From positions 806,001 to 870,000 of the forward strand of contig OZ345378.1 in assembly GCA_977006965.1 (NCBI GenBank): a stretch of 64,000 nucleotides of DNA, given 5' to 3'. This document shows positions 1 to 11,300 of this stretch, piece by piece (positions within the stretch are counted from its first letter, which is position 1; each line of letters begins with the position of its first letter). Source of the DNA: Phymatolithon calcareum. Taxonomy: Eukaryota > Rhodophyta > Florideophyceae > Hapalidiales. The position numbers were made by a program, and so were the translations under genes. Under the pieces are notes generated by a model. The model saw only the letters and a program-made list of their open reading frames with translations, had not been told where the DNA came from and did no database searches.

Positions 1-1799
1 AATAACATTAAGTAACGCCCCAGTTCTAAAATGTGCTGATCCAAGTCTAGAATACGAAGTAATATCTGCTGCTTCAGATGCAGGAACTGATGCAGCACTA
101 ACACAAACAGATGAAAAAGGATGCAGACCTGTAGCGTATGCATCCAAAAAATTAAGTTTAGCAAAACAAAATTATAGTACTCCTGAGAATTAACTTCGTG
201 GGATAATACACGCATTGCAAACATGGAGATCCTACCTGCATGGATCAAAATTTACAATCTTAACCGACCATCAACCACTGAAATATTTTGATACGCAAAA
301 AACATTATCGCGAAAACAAGCCAGATGGGTCGAGTTTGTGCAAGTGTTTGACTACTCAACGAAGTATATTAAGGGAAAATCGAATCCCTCACGTAAACGT
401 AATGAAGTTCATCAAAATCTTACGGCTGTTGTTCGTGAAATGTTGTCGATTACTAAAGTGAAAATAAGTAACAAAATATTGAATAACTTTGAAGAAGATT
501 ACAGAAGGGATAATTATTTTAAAGAAAAATGAGATAATGTGAAACAACCGTATATGAAAAAGGGAAAAAGGTTGCACTCTGAGAACATATTTTTCATACC
601 TGAAGGTGAAATAAGGAAAACGGTTATGCATAATAATCATGAATCTCTCTTAGGAGGACATAGAGGTGAGAATAAAACATTCACCGTAATTAAGAGACAC
701 TTCCACTGGCCTAAACAAAGAAGTGACATCAAGAAAAATGTAAATTCATGCCAAAAATGTCAAGAAGCCAAAGGTTCTAACCAATTAAAGTTAGGAAAAC
801 TAAGACCTTTTCCAACAGCCGAACGCAAGTGGGAAGAAATTTCAATGGATTTCATATTTAAATTACCAAAGACGAAGGATAATATTACAAAAATTCTAGC
901 AGTTCTTGATAAACTATCTACAAGAGCACATTTTATCTCTCTTCCAGCTGAGCACAAAGCAAAAGGCACCGCAAAAGTGTTCTATAAAGAGATATACAAG
1001 CACCATAGTCTACCAAAGAACAATTATATCTGATAGAGACGCAAGATTCACTGCCAACTTCTGAAAAGAACTTATACGAATCCTTCAGATTCATTCAAAT
1101 CTTTCGACTGCCTTTCAACTACAAACCGATGGGCAGTCAGAGCGTTCTTTTAGAATATTACAAGAAATGTTAAGATGTTCTTTCAATTACACGCAGAAAC
1201 CCTGGAGCAAATATCTGCCAGGTCTCGAAATCGCGTACAAAAATCACGTTAACGATACCACGAAGTATTCTACTTTCTTCTTAGAATATGAACAAAACCC
1301 AATTTCAATCTCTGATATCTTATTCAGTGATAAAAGTACTAAGAATAGAAATTCAAAACGATTCCTGAAAGAAATTAATGAAGCAACTAAAATTGCAAAA
1401 TTAGCAATAGAAGAAGCTAATTTCCGCAATGCTGAAAACGTTGACAGTAAGAGAAATGATGAGGAATTTGAAGTAGGTGATAAAGTCATGTTTTCAACAG
1501 AACCTATCGCTCAAATCTGGTAGAGTTAAGAAGCTAGCACCAAAGTTTCTTGGACCCTTGACAATCCTCAAGAAAAAAGCAAATGGTGTAGCATATCAAT
1601 TGAAATTACCAGAACAACTCGGAACAATCCACGATACATTCCATATTTATCTACTAAAACGTTTTGTACCTGATACCTTCGACCGCGCCACAACCAATCC
1701 TACAAGCACCGCCGCTAAGAATTTCATGAAAATATCCGACCTCCTAAACCCCGAAACTTCGAGTATTCGAGGACGAATACAGAATAGAAGGGGAGGATT
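1..1799 (+). pseudogene. Ty3/gypsy retrotransposon pol remnant (RNase H, integrase)
   Basis: The end of a Ty3/gypsy polyprotein, cut by the window edge. The RNase H part reads through YASKKL (about 140-160) and LTDHQPLKYF (about 260-290). The integrase zinc-binding region follows as GGHRG...H...CQKCQ (650-760), then the core with SMDF (about 845), SDRDARFTANF (1030-1060) and QTDGQSER (1125-1145), then the C-terminal GPLTILKK region (1550-1580). The frame is broken by TAA at 191, TGA at 530, a frameshift near 1020, a TGA at about 1062 where Trp is usual, and another frameshift near 1515. A chromodomain-like tail fragment ends at about 1800. A purine-rich stretch (about 1783-1797) lies against the LTR and is the likely polypurine tract. 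The composition is AT-rich compared with the host genes. It is non-functional. Confidence 0.9.
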
Positions 1800-2256
1800 T
1801 GTAACAATTTCACTGTTAAACTAGTTACACCTGTACTACAAGTATGACTGATACGTAGCGCATTACACTGAATGTTACACATGAAGTGCAAAATGCTACG
1901 TATGCAAATACGCGAGTGTTACAAGTGTCATTGCAAAGTTTCTATTACTCGTATTCTTATTGGTCCTAATTAGATTCCAACAATGAAATAGGAAGTAGAA
2001 CCTAAATCGGGCTTTTTATATGTAAAAATTAGGTTTAGTTTAGAATAGAAGATGCAACCATTGTCTATATAAGACGAACCGACGTCGCACTTTGCTAAAG
2101 AAGGAAAGACTAAAGCGGAGCAAACCACTCCGAGTAAGGTCAAACAGTGTCTGAAGGACAAGAAGTCTAGTACCTCTTGACCAAAAAAGAAATCAAAACT
2201 TAAGTAAAGTAAAAATTCCATTCCATCATTTAAAAGTTCCGACAATAATTACAACA
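1800..2256 (+). repeat. 3' LTR of the Ty3/gypsy remnant
   Basis: It starts TGTAAC directly after the purine tract and ends ACAACA, about 457 bp. A second copy at 20497-20973 aligns along its whole length. The two share the TTACAC.TGTACTACAA start, the TCTATATAAGACGAACC promoter-like TATA block (about 2066-2082 here) and the AAGTCTAGTACCTCTTGA stretch. The TATA block and the downstream GCGGAGCAAACCACTCCG dyad suggest the U3/R region. Confidence 0.85.
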
Positions 2257-2969
2257 TTTCTGCCACCCTTTAGTTCCATACCTGTGAGTAGATTCTCTAG
2301 CAAGGGGGAGAGATCGGAGATTATTCACAAACATGAAAGGGGTCGAGCTACCGTAATGAAAGCCCGCAAAGGGGAAAGCTACATAGAAGTCAGTAAATCC
2401 AAGCGACGCCGAATGACAGCAACCGCATTAAGCTGCAGAGCCCGTGTGACAAAGCGAGTGGGGAGGCCCGTTCGCTCAGAAGATGGTGAAAACATATTTT
2501 CTTGTACTGGTGTCTAAGCCGTTGCGCATAGGGAAGCTCCCGCGTTACGCATTGGACTCAGCGCACGAATTGACAAAACACCGCTAAACGCGCCGCCCGT
2601 AACAAATTCTAAATCTATTCTACGATTGCCTTAGATCACAAGAAACTTAAATAAGAACGTCTATCATCATTAAACCTCGTGCGCAGCGCGACATGGCACA
2701 AATGAAAATCTATTGCAGTCGTATCGCACAGATGAAGCTCAGACTCTTGGAATGAGCCCTATCTTCGCTCGGTAATATGCACAAAAGCCCTGTATCGAAA
2801 ACATATTGGAATTCCGTGCGATCGCAGATGGATGGGAAGGTGGGTGGGTTGAAAGGAAAGCCCAGTGGAAGAAAGAGTTCAGGGCTCGCATGTGAATGGG
2901 CCTCTTGTGCTGCTTGGGTGGCTCCGCGCAAAGTAGAGGCAGTCCAGACGCATGGCGAACGGCCTCAAT
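2257..2969. other. No gene recognised
   Basis: Only short open frames without family features are present. I see no repeat structure other than the boundary with the tandem duplication that starts at 2970. Confidence 0.5.
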
Positions 2970-4297
2970 TGCGGAGACTGACACTGTCGGCGCCCGGGAA
3001 CCTGTGTCTCTAGGAATGTGTCTCGGGTGCGCCCGACACTGGTGGGTCCTGGAGTCTCTTCACCTTTAACCCAAAGTTGCCAGTGTCCAATAACCTGTCC
3101 TCGCATACCCGTATGGCCGTTGACCAATCGTTGTCAAGGGCACGTTGCGCCGCTGCACTCGTACTGTATCCTCCGACCAACCTCGCAACTCTTCTTCCAT
3201 GAGCCTCGCTGACTGAACCACAGCATCGTACGGTGTTGCAAATATCGTTTTCACGCTTAATACTTGAATCAAGTAACTGAAAAATCATGTGAGCAAAAAA
3301 CACAAACTGAAGAATAAAAAATAATAATTTTCCATCTACACCCTTTACGCAGTCAACCGCGGCAGCTGTCACGGGACCTGCGTGAAGACTACACTTGGAC
3401 ATGCTTCTAAGGTAAAGACAGCCCTTAAAGTCATGAAAACCTACTCGACTGATTATTTTTCTCGCTGAAGAAGGCAGTCCTACACCTGCACATCAAGTCG
3501 GGACGAGCCCCACATACACCGCGCAAGCCAATATCATCTTAACATCCTTACAATATGAGCCCTGCATCTCCGGTCACCTCTGAATATATAGATCGGCACA
3601 GACTAGATATCATGAGATTCTGGGATTTCACGCTGCGGAGACTGACACTATCGGCGCCCGGGAACCTGTGTCTCTAGGTAAGTGAATCGGGTGCGCCCGA
3701 CACTGGTGGGTCCTGGAGTCTCTTCACCTTTAACCCAAAGTTGCCAGTGTCCAATAACCTGTCCTCGCATACCCGTATGGCCGTTGACCAATCGTTGTCA
3801 TGGGCACGTTGCGCCGCTGCACTCGTACTGTATCCTCCGACCAACCTCGCAACTCTTCTTCCATGAGCCTCGCTGACTGAACCACAGCATCGTACGGTGT
3901 TGCAAATATCGTTTTCACGCTTAATACTTGAATCAAGTAACTGAAAAATCATGTGAGCAAAAAACACAAACTGAAGAATAAAAAATAATAATTTTCCATC
4001 TACACCCTTTACGCAGTCAACCGCGGCAGCTGTCACGGGACCTGCGTGAAGACTACACTTGGACATGCTTCTAAGGTAAAGACAGCCCTTAAAGTCATGA
4101 AAACCTACTCGACTGATTATTTTTCTCGCTGAAGAAGGCAGTCCTACACCTGCACATCAAGTCGGGACAAGCCCCACATACACCGCGCAAGCCAATATCA
4201 TCTTAACATCCTTACAATATGAGCCCTGCATCTCCGGTCACCTCTGAATACATAGATCGGCACAGACTAGATATCATGAGATTTTGGGATTTCACGC
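2970..4297. repeat. Direct tandem duplication, two 664-bp units
   Basis: Unit 1 is 2970-3633 and unit 2 is 3634-4297. Both begin TGCGGAGACTGACACT and end GGGATTTCACGC, with only scattered differences, for example at 2986/3650, around 3016/3680, at about 3139/3803 and at about 3620/4284. The near identity points to a recent duplication. Each unit keeps the same 130-codon minus-strand open frame (3010-3402 and 3674-4066) with a hydrophobic stretch LLFFILQFVFFAHMIFQLL. I do not recognise it as a gene. The unit could be a tandem LTR-like or satellite-like element. Confidence 0.85.
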
Positions 4298-4792
4298 TGA
4301 GGGCAACTAGCTAGTGGCGCACTCTTTAATATTGTCCTTCTTTTGCTTTCACATTATCTTTCAATTTTCGTTTTGCCTTACCAGCAGAGTCGCACATTGG
4401 AAAACTTACTGTGTTGCTTTGATGTGTTTCTGTTCTGCTACAGAGTGAGAACAAGCAAAAAGCGTGAGAACAATTAGTTGTTGAATTCGTCTAATCTTGA
4501 TGATTTTCAATTATTGGTGAACGGAAGATCGCACCATGCAGAGTCGTAACAATGCAACGGGCCTGTACAGCGAACCAATTTGTTCTTTCTTCCTTTATTG
4601 CAGAATGCGTCCGCAGCAATTTCTAAAGTCGCAAAGCACACGTGCTGCGCCGTGGTGTACAAGCCTATACACATGTGCTATATAATGATCTCCTGGAGCA
4701 GCGAACTAGAAACGAAAGTCACACACAAGAATTCGGAAGAAGCAAATACAAGAGGCCGCTGCAAGAAGCGCAAGACAAACCAAGAACAGAAA
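4298..4792 (+). other. Intergenic, upstream of the cysteine-rich peptide gene
   Basis: No gene is seen. The last part is probably the promoter and 5' UTR of the small secreted peptide gene starting at 4793. The open frame does extend upstream to 4580, but that stretch has no protein-like character. Confidence 0.4.
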
Positions 4793-5023
4793 ATGAAGCT
4801 CACAGTTTTCTTCGCCCTCCTGTTCCTCACGGTGGCTGCTGTATCAGCTGCTCCAGTCGCGAAAGAAGAGGTCCTTGATCTCACTACAGCTAGTCGTGCG
4901 TCGTGCCATCCCTCAAAAGCTAAGCAGTGTTCGGGTTACTGCTGGTGCGACGCAGGAAGGACTGTTTGCCACCACACCCACCGTGCATGTATCAGTTGGT
5001 GTACGTGTGCGATCCTGAGGTAA
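4793..5023 (+). CDS. Small secreted cysteine-rich peptide
   Basis: The product is 76 residues. The first about 19 residues (MKLTVFFALLFLTVAAVSA) are a textbook signal peptide, which is why I start at 4793 instead of the upstream in-frame ATG at 4580. A short propeptide-like stretch (PVAKEEVLDLTTASRA) follows, then a compact C-terminal half with eight cysteines, including CSGYCWC and WCTC, and three histidines. Even cysteine numbers after a signal peptide fit a disulfide-stabilised extracellular peptide, for instance defence-related or metal-binding. I recognise no named family. The stop TAA lies within CTGAGGTAAGC, a good 5' splice-donor sequence, so a spliced longer form is possible. No other gene is close, and the gene sits between a tandem repeat and a gene-poor stretch. 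Confidence 0.6.
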   Translation: MKLTVFFALLFLTVAAVSAAPVAKEEVLDLTTASRASCHPSKAKQCSGYCWCDAGRTVCHHTHRACISWCTCAILR

Positions 5024-7399
5024 GCGCAGGTTTGTAACCGGTGTCAAGTCTTTAGAGCTTTTCGCTAAAAAGGCTTTTGACTCTTTCCGGCACCGAGACC
5101 AGAGAACTTCTAGCTGAACAACTCTGGATTCTTGAATTAAACCAAATTCTCAAAAATTCCTTGCGAATTACTGCCTCGGGTTGGTGACCGACAAATTTTG
5201 TCCAATGTCTCCTGTATTTACGAAACTTCTGAATGTCAATTCGCCCTTTTAAATATTCATAAAAAGGGAGAGTGGTGATTTTGTTGGAGCTGCAGGAGGA
5301 CACAACTAAAGTAGCATCTCAGATTCATTTTTGCTCCTCTTATTCAGCACGACTATGACTTCTCTCAAGGAGAAACTTAAAAGTCGTCACAATCTTATAT
5401 ACGCCGCTAAGTTCTCCCGCAAAGAGTCTGGTCAAGGTCAACGGTGAAGACACCTATCTTTCGGCATCGTTCTGAAGCAGGTTTCTGACTTGCCTCAATT
5501 TGGCGATGTTTTTTAGAGCATTAAGAAAATGAATGAGGTCTTCTGATCCTTCGTGGCTTTCAAACCTTTTCTACCACCCGACTATCGGAATCTACGCATT
5601 GAGAATTCACGAGTAGATGTAAAATGAGTGTAATTGGTCATCTAAACACTACAACAGTGGAGCAATCTCGCGAATTTCTGAATGCGGTTTCCACTAATTA
5701 CCCGGCGAACACTCATATCTTGTGGTTCTTGGCTGTCCTTTCCGAAAACATTTCACATGTCGACGAACAGTTTGCTCATCGGTTCTCCTCTCTCAAATCT
5801 GTTGGACAGTAAACCCAATAAATAATCTCGAGATTGCAACAAAACACAAACTCGATTGAGGATGACTACGCAGATGGATACATTTGCCAACTCGAGAGGT
5901 TGAGCTGGTTGGTATAGAGTTGGAGTCAAGACCGATCCCCTTCGCCTTCTGGAGTCAAAAAATCTTGCAACAGATTGCTGAAAGTGTGGCGGGACATGTC
6001 GAATCGGCTCCATCGAACAGACGAGGTGGCGAGTCGGCGGCAGGCGTGTGATGGAAGAGAGCGGCGGCAACGCGGAGTTGCACGAGAGACGACACGCGGG
6101 GCCTGCGTGACCCTCGAAAGGAGACGAAAGAAAGGAGAACGGCGCATGAAGCAGTTGGATGCGAGAGCGAATCGAAACTGCCAAGAAACGGGGCTTGGTG
6201 AGAGGTGGAGCGCCCTCGCCCCCATGCGTCGGCGCTCGCAGCGGCGTTGGGCGAGAGATGACCAGAGAGAGAGTGTGTGTGTGTGGGAAAAGGAACAGCG
6301 ATGACCTGAAAATACTTGAGGCCTTAAAGCAATCGTGTGTCTCTTCCATTCTATCGCTGTCTATCTTCCCACTCAGTGCGTTTGTCCTCGCTACGAACTT
6401 GAATAAGATCCCAAACGTTTTGCTATCGATTCGCGAGAACTACTTCAGTGTGTTCTCAGCGACGTGAAGTTCGCATTGCAGCGCATGCAAGTACACTAAG
6501 TTGAAGATTGACCGGGTTTGGAAGATCATTTGGCCAATAGAACTGAGTTTTAATGAAAGTGATATGAGCGCTGAAAATGCTCAATGCTAGATGAACTATT
6601 AAATATTTATCGGTCCAAGCTCACATTTACTTTCGTTAGTTACGTGAAAGCAGCTCGTGTTTTCTCGCATCTACAAAAACAAGATAGTTTGTCCCTTCCT
6701 CTTAGTAAAGGAAGGTGGAGGTTTCTGGATTTCGGCTCGAGTGCTTGGATCCTACACGCATCAAGCTTGTGAATTCCCTCGACCACGCGGAGTCGGAGAC
6801 TTTCCACCCCTTTCTGATCGCTTCTTCTTCCGTGCAAGCCGGTACGGCGAGAACCTAGCGACAGATCCATCCATTTTCTTTTCGCGTGTTCGCCTCAAGA
6901 TCGACGGCCCTTCCAAGGTCGCCGCCTCAACAGACGACGTCGATTCTGCCCGTCTGTTCTCGTGCTGAAAGCACTTCGCCGCACAAGCCGGTGCGGAGTC
7001 GCTTCTCTCAACATGCCGAACACCTGTGTTGTTCCGTTCCGGTACACTATCTGAAGTTGACGGCCCATCCAAGGTCGACATCATCCAGCGTTGCCGACAT
7101 CGCTCAACGCTTTACACCCTTCCTTCTTTTTGCTTTTCTCAGCATTCATCTCACGCGTCATCAGGACGCCTATTTCTACCACTCCCCTTTTCCTCCTCTT
7201 CGTTTCTTGTTTTCTCTTCTTTCTCTTTTCTTTCTTCACTTCAGTCATTCATTCTTTTTGTCTCTCCCGCACTTTTTCTCTCCTCCGGTCTTCTCTGAGC
7301 AGAGTAGCGTCGGGTTCTTGTGAGCCTGGCGCTACACTCGGTGACAAGTGCTGCACTTGTCACCGAGCACAAGTGCATGTGCTTTCTTCAATTCCACGT
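5024..7399. other. Long stretch without a recognisable gene
   Basis: Several open frames of 60-200 codons exist, but they are low complexity or lack family features. The section 7120-7300 is a strong pyrimidine tract on the plus strand. Two related short segments, at about 6900-6922 and 7056-7078, share GACGGCCC.TCCAAGGTCG. A 31-bp palindrome lies at 7337-7367. Confidence 0.45.
7337..7367. repeat. 31-bp perfect palindrome
   Basis: The arms start CTCGGTGACAAGTGC and pair over 15 bp around a single central T. They could form a cruciform, be a transposon footprint or bind a dimeric protein. The element lies at the 3' end of the broken NLR fragment. Confidence 0.8.
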
Positions 7400-7993
7400 A
7401 TGCTTTCAGCCTAAGGGCGATTTCTGCGTCCTGAGGAAATATGGATGTGCGCGTGCCCCCACACCAGTCATTTCTTCTACGTTGTCAGTGATTTGTACGT
7501 TGCTGAGCTTCGGTGCAATGACATCCTAACGTTCTTGAATGTTCAATCTCGTCTCCAGCATTGATGTCAAGGCTAAGCGCTGTGAAGATGCCTCTTGTAG
7601 AGGTGGTTCGAGATCTTTCGTCGTGTTACTGGTGCCTGTGGCGTGTAATGTATGAGGAAGCATAGACTTGAGTTTAACCGTTGAGCCACTGGTTCTCGCT
7701 GGGTACATTTTAGAGCATACTTCCTGCACGGTTGAGCGAGACCGATTGATAGTGTCCCGGACAGACTCCAACATGTCCTTGACGTCCACAGCAAATTCAT
7801 CTGGAATTTCGGCGGGGGTCGTCTGGAGCAAATCTTCCACTCTCGCGAGCTGCTGTGTCAAGCGGTTCAGTCTTTCGGTGATGATGCGAAACGTCTCCGG
7901 GGCATCGTGGATGTTGCTGATTCGGGTCGAGATACTAATGGCGATATTTCGCGCTTCTGCAATGATGGCAATATCGATCCCGGTAGTCTCCAT
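7400..7993 (-). pseudogene. N-terminal fragment of an NLR (NB-ARC/WD40)-like gene
   Basis: The 155-codon frame starting at 7993 (METTGIDIAIIAEARNIAIS) aligns along its length with the first about 165 residues of the complete NB-ARC/WD40 gene at 23493. Shared blocks are ISTRI.NI..APETFR, LQTTP..IPDE.AV and EVCSK. After a TAG at about 7526 the similarity continues as PKL...VEE to about 7400 and then stops before the NB-ARC domain. The sequence upstream of the ATG also matches that of the other copies (AAGGCC.C.G.CTAA then CGACATGGA), so the start is well supported. It is a truncated copy with no nucleotide-binding or propeller domain. A short N-domain-only product could still be made. Confidence 0.75.
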
Positions 7994-8322
7994 GTCGAAG
8001 CAATTTAGACAGCGGCCTTGAGTTTGTGCGAAAGAATGATGTGAGACGTGATCGGCTATTTTTTAGTTTACGATTGTGTGCAATTGGGAGATTTTGCGGA
8101 TGTAAGACTTTTCTTAATAGCACGTTGTTGGCAGTGAAAAAGAACAAGATATAGATATTCTTATTTTAGAAGTTACCAACAGATCTACAGACGCATTATT
8201 GCGACATACGATACCTCACGTATGGGCATCAAGAATTGTGCTCCTCGCACACTACCGTTCGTTATCTTTGCCGTTTACGCCTGAATTTCAAGTGCATCCA
8301 TTCCTGTTCTCCGTCATTTGAT
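7994..8322 (-). promoter_or_regulatory. 5' flank of the NLR fragment
   Basis: The first about 45 bp upstream of the ATG are conserved with the flank of the paralogous fragment at 22865 and of the full gene at 23493. Beyond that I see no feature until the retrotransposon target-site duplication at 8323. Confidence 0.45.
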
Positions 8323-8366
8323 TTCATGTACCTTTCTTTCTTTCTTTCTTTATTGCGAAAGATCGT

Positions 8367-11300
8367 TCACACTGAGGGTGAGCGCCAGGATCTGTTTTGC
8401 AACAGCTCCTCATTGTTCAGAAATCTAAGTATAGCTAGGGGTCTCTCACGGCATAGTTCCTCTACTGTTTTGTTACCAACTCGGCCAATAAACGCACGTC
8501 TGGAGACAGAGCGTCCACCACAACGTAGAATCAGGTGCTCGGTAGTTTCTTTGGAACCAGAATTGCAGGCCTTGCACACTGGATCGTACGACATGTTGCA
8601 TCCGTGCCTAAAGGCGGCCACCATAGGGGTGCACCCCACTATCAGTTGGTGTAAGATCACCTCCGCTCGTCTATGCGGTAGGGGTAGCTCCTCGGGAAGT
8701 GTCGGAATGAAGACAGGCGCGGGTTTAGCGGATGTTTTGATGATGGATCTCGCTGCTTCTAAGGTGAGAGGAATCGCCTGATGGTCCAGCAAGTTCGATT
8801 CGCATATACCCCTTCTTGCTAGATCGTCGGCAGCATCATTTCTTGAAATTCCGCAGTGACTTGGAATCCATATGCATTCAATGATCTCCCTTGACATCAG
8901 TTGTTCCATAAGACCCCAAAGTCGTCGAATCATTTCCCCGTATCTCCGTGCATGTCCGCTAATGGCTTCAATACAGCTCTTGCTGTCGGTGAACCATCTT
9001 ACCGTGCTTCCAGGTACAAAGGTGAGCTTCAGAGCTTCTTGAAACGCATGAACTGCTGCAAAGACCTCTGCGTCGAATGACGATCCAACAGCTTCGGCGG
9101 TCATCGCTAGCTCCTTGACCGTCTCGTTGCCGCGCATCAGTAGCACCCCCGCACCCCCTACATCAACAGGGATGGTCCTGTACATGTCGAGGGTATCTCC
9201 ATCCTCATCACAGAGGATCGCACGTTGTTTTGACACTGTTGGGCTTGCGGTGTACGCGTGTTCATCACCATCGTCATATGAAAGAATGATATCCGGAGCT
9301 TTGCCATGTTTTGTCACAAATTTCGATACCGCTGACTTCTGTTGGTGGGATTCGTGACATAGCTCAAGTGTCGCGTGGTACCAGCCTTCATCCCACTTAA
9401 CCGAGACTTTTTCACCATGGTGGAGATTGCGCACGAATTCGGAGGGTATTTCTCCAACGCTACCGTCTGTCCAAACTTCCAGTTCCGCTTTCCGTATCGC
9501 ATCTCGTTCCAGAATAAATGCCTCCACGGCTAGTTGCTTTGCCGCGTCGTCATCCTTCGCTGAGATTGGGGCCATGAGTCTTCTGAGTCTGTTCTGCGAG
9601 AGGTCCCTTCCAATTGGCGGATGAAATTCATGCCGCGGGAGTGCTAGAATACCTTTTTCTGCCAGGTCTTGGGTGCTCGTATCACGCCAGCATCGCGCTT
9701 GGCTTTTCGGTTTCGCCACACGAGAGCTCAAGGCGTCTGTGACAGGAGTATCCGGTGGCATCCGTAACGCTTTTTCCATTACAATTGTGGCCTCCATCTC
9801 GCCGCATTCCTGAAGAGCAGTCATTCCAGTTAGCGACCGGAGTCTTGAGATTTTGGTGGGCTTCAGACAGCCGGTGGAGACTCGGGCGGTTTCGCTCCTT
9901 GAGATTTCCACTTGCTTGACGTGTGTCTCAGCCCCGTGCACAGCGTACGCCGCCGCTCCGTATAGTGCTACTGGTTCACAGTAGCTCTTTCGGAAAGATT
10001 CCATTGCATGCGATTCGGCCCCGCAAGTGGTGGCACTTAGGGCGCGCATGAACCGGGTCTTTGACTTGAGCTTTTGGCGGATTGCCGAGCAATGCTCCTT
10101 GAAGCTTAGAAGCTGATCATAATGGACTCCTAAAAACTTGTAAGTTGCCACTGCTTCGATCGGTGTGCCAGATATCATTACCTTGCCGTCAATGCGGTCT
10201 AACGGAGGCTTTCCCCCTCGTGCGAAACCGAGGACTTTGCACTTCCTGGCATTGACGTCTATACGCAAACCCTTGCAATGTTCGGACAATATTCTGGAAG
10301 CCTCGTTGAGCTTTTCAATAACCTCATTCCAGCTCTTTCCGACTGTGTGGAAGCTGGTATCATCGGCAAAACTGAATTGCACGAGACCGTCAAGATTAAC
10401 ATCCAGGTCTGCGATATACAGATTCCATAGAATTGGCGATAGTGCGCTGCCCTGTGGCAGACCGCATCCAAGAACTCTCGATGTGGATACAGAATTGTTC
10501 CGAAACCCTCGGGCTCTCCTGTCCGTCAGATACGAGTGTAGCCAGCACAGCAAATTCGGGTCACATTCAAGATCGGATAGCTTTGCGAGCAGTGCCGGAA
10601 TGACTACTCGATCGTAAGCGGCGCTAAAGTCGACAAATAACGCTGCGCATTTCTGGTGCCGGGAGAAGGCATCAGCCGTACGCTGTGCCATTGCCGCTAT
10701 ATGCTCCTGGGTGCCGCGATACCGTCTGAATCCCGCTTGACAGGACGGAAGTTTTGATTCTCCCCACGCTGTGCAACGTAATCCAACGAGTCGTTCCGCA
10801 ACTCTATTGATTATGGAAGACAATGATATGGGTCGAAGAGTCGTCGGGTGGTTGGGCTTTGGGATGCCGATCAGCAGGGTCGCTCGCCAAGCGGCAGGAA
10901 CGATTCCTTCGCGCCAGCTCCAGTTCACGAGATCCAGGAGCCGATGGGTCGCTGCGGACGATAAATTGCGAATGAAAGACACTTCTACACCATCCGAACC
11001 AGTTTCTGTACGGGTCGGCATAGCGTTAATTGCCGCCTCGAGCTCACGAATAGTAAATTCACATTCACGGGACAACTTCGAGCGGGCGAGACGGACAGCA
11101 CCGATGTACTTCATTTTCAGAGGTAGATCCTCGCTCTTGCGACGATTTCGGTTCTTGGCTATATAGCGCTTAACTATGTCCGCAGCGAGTGACCTGTCCG
11201 ATTTCCGACAATCGGGAACTATCGTGGCTCTTTGCCGGCGCTTGCCCTCGATAGCTTTAAGTAATCGCCATCTCATTTGGTCTGCATTGATCGTGGAGAC

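Noticed and set aside
5753-6349. A 198-codon minus frame
   Set aside because: It is Arg/Ser/Pro-rich and overlaps a plus frame of similar quality. It has no domain and no supporting promoter or splice features, so it is probably chance in a compositionally biased stretch.
6886-7414. Overlapping Ser/Phe-rich frames
   Set aside because: They come from a long pyrimidine tract that gives Ser, Phe, Leu and Pro codons in any frame.
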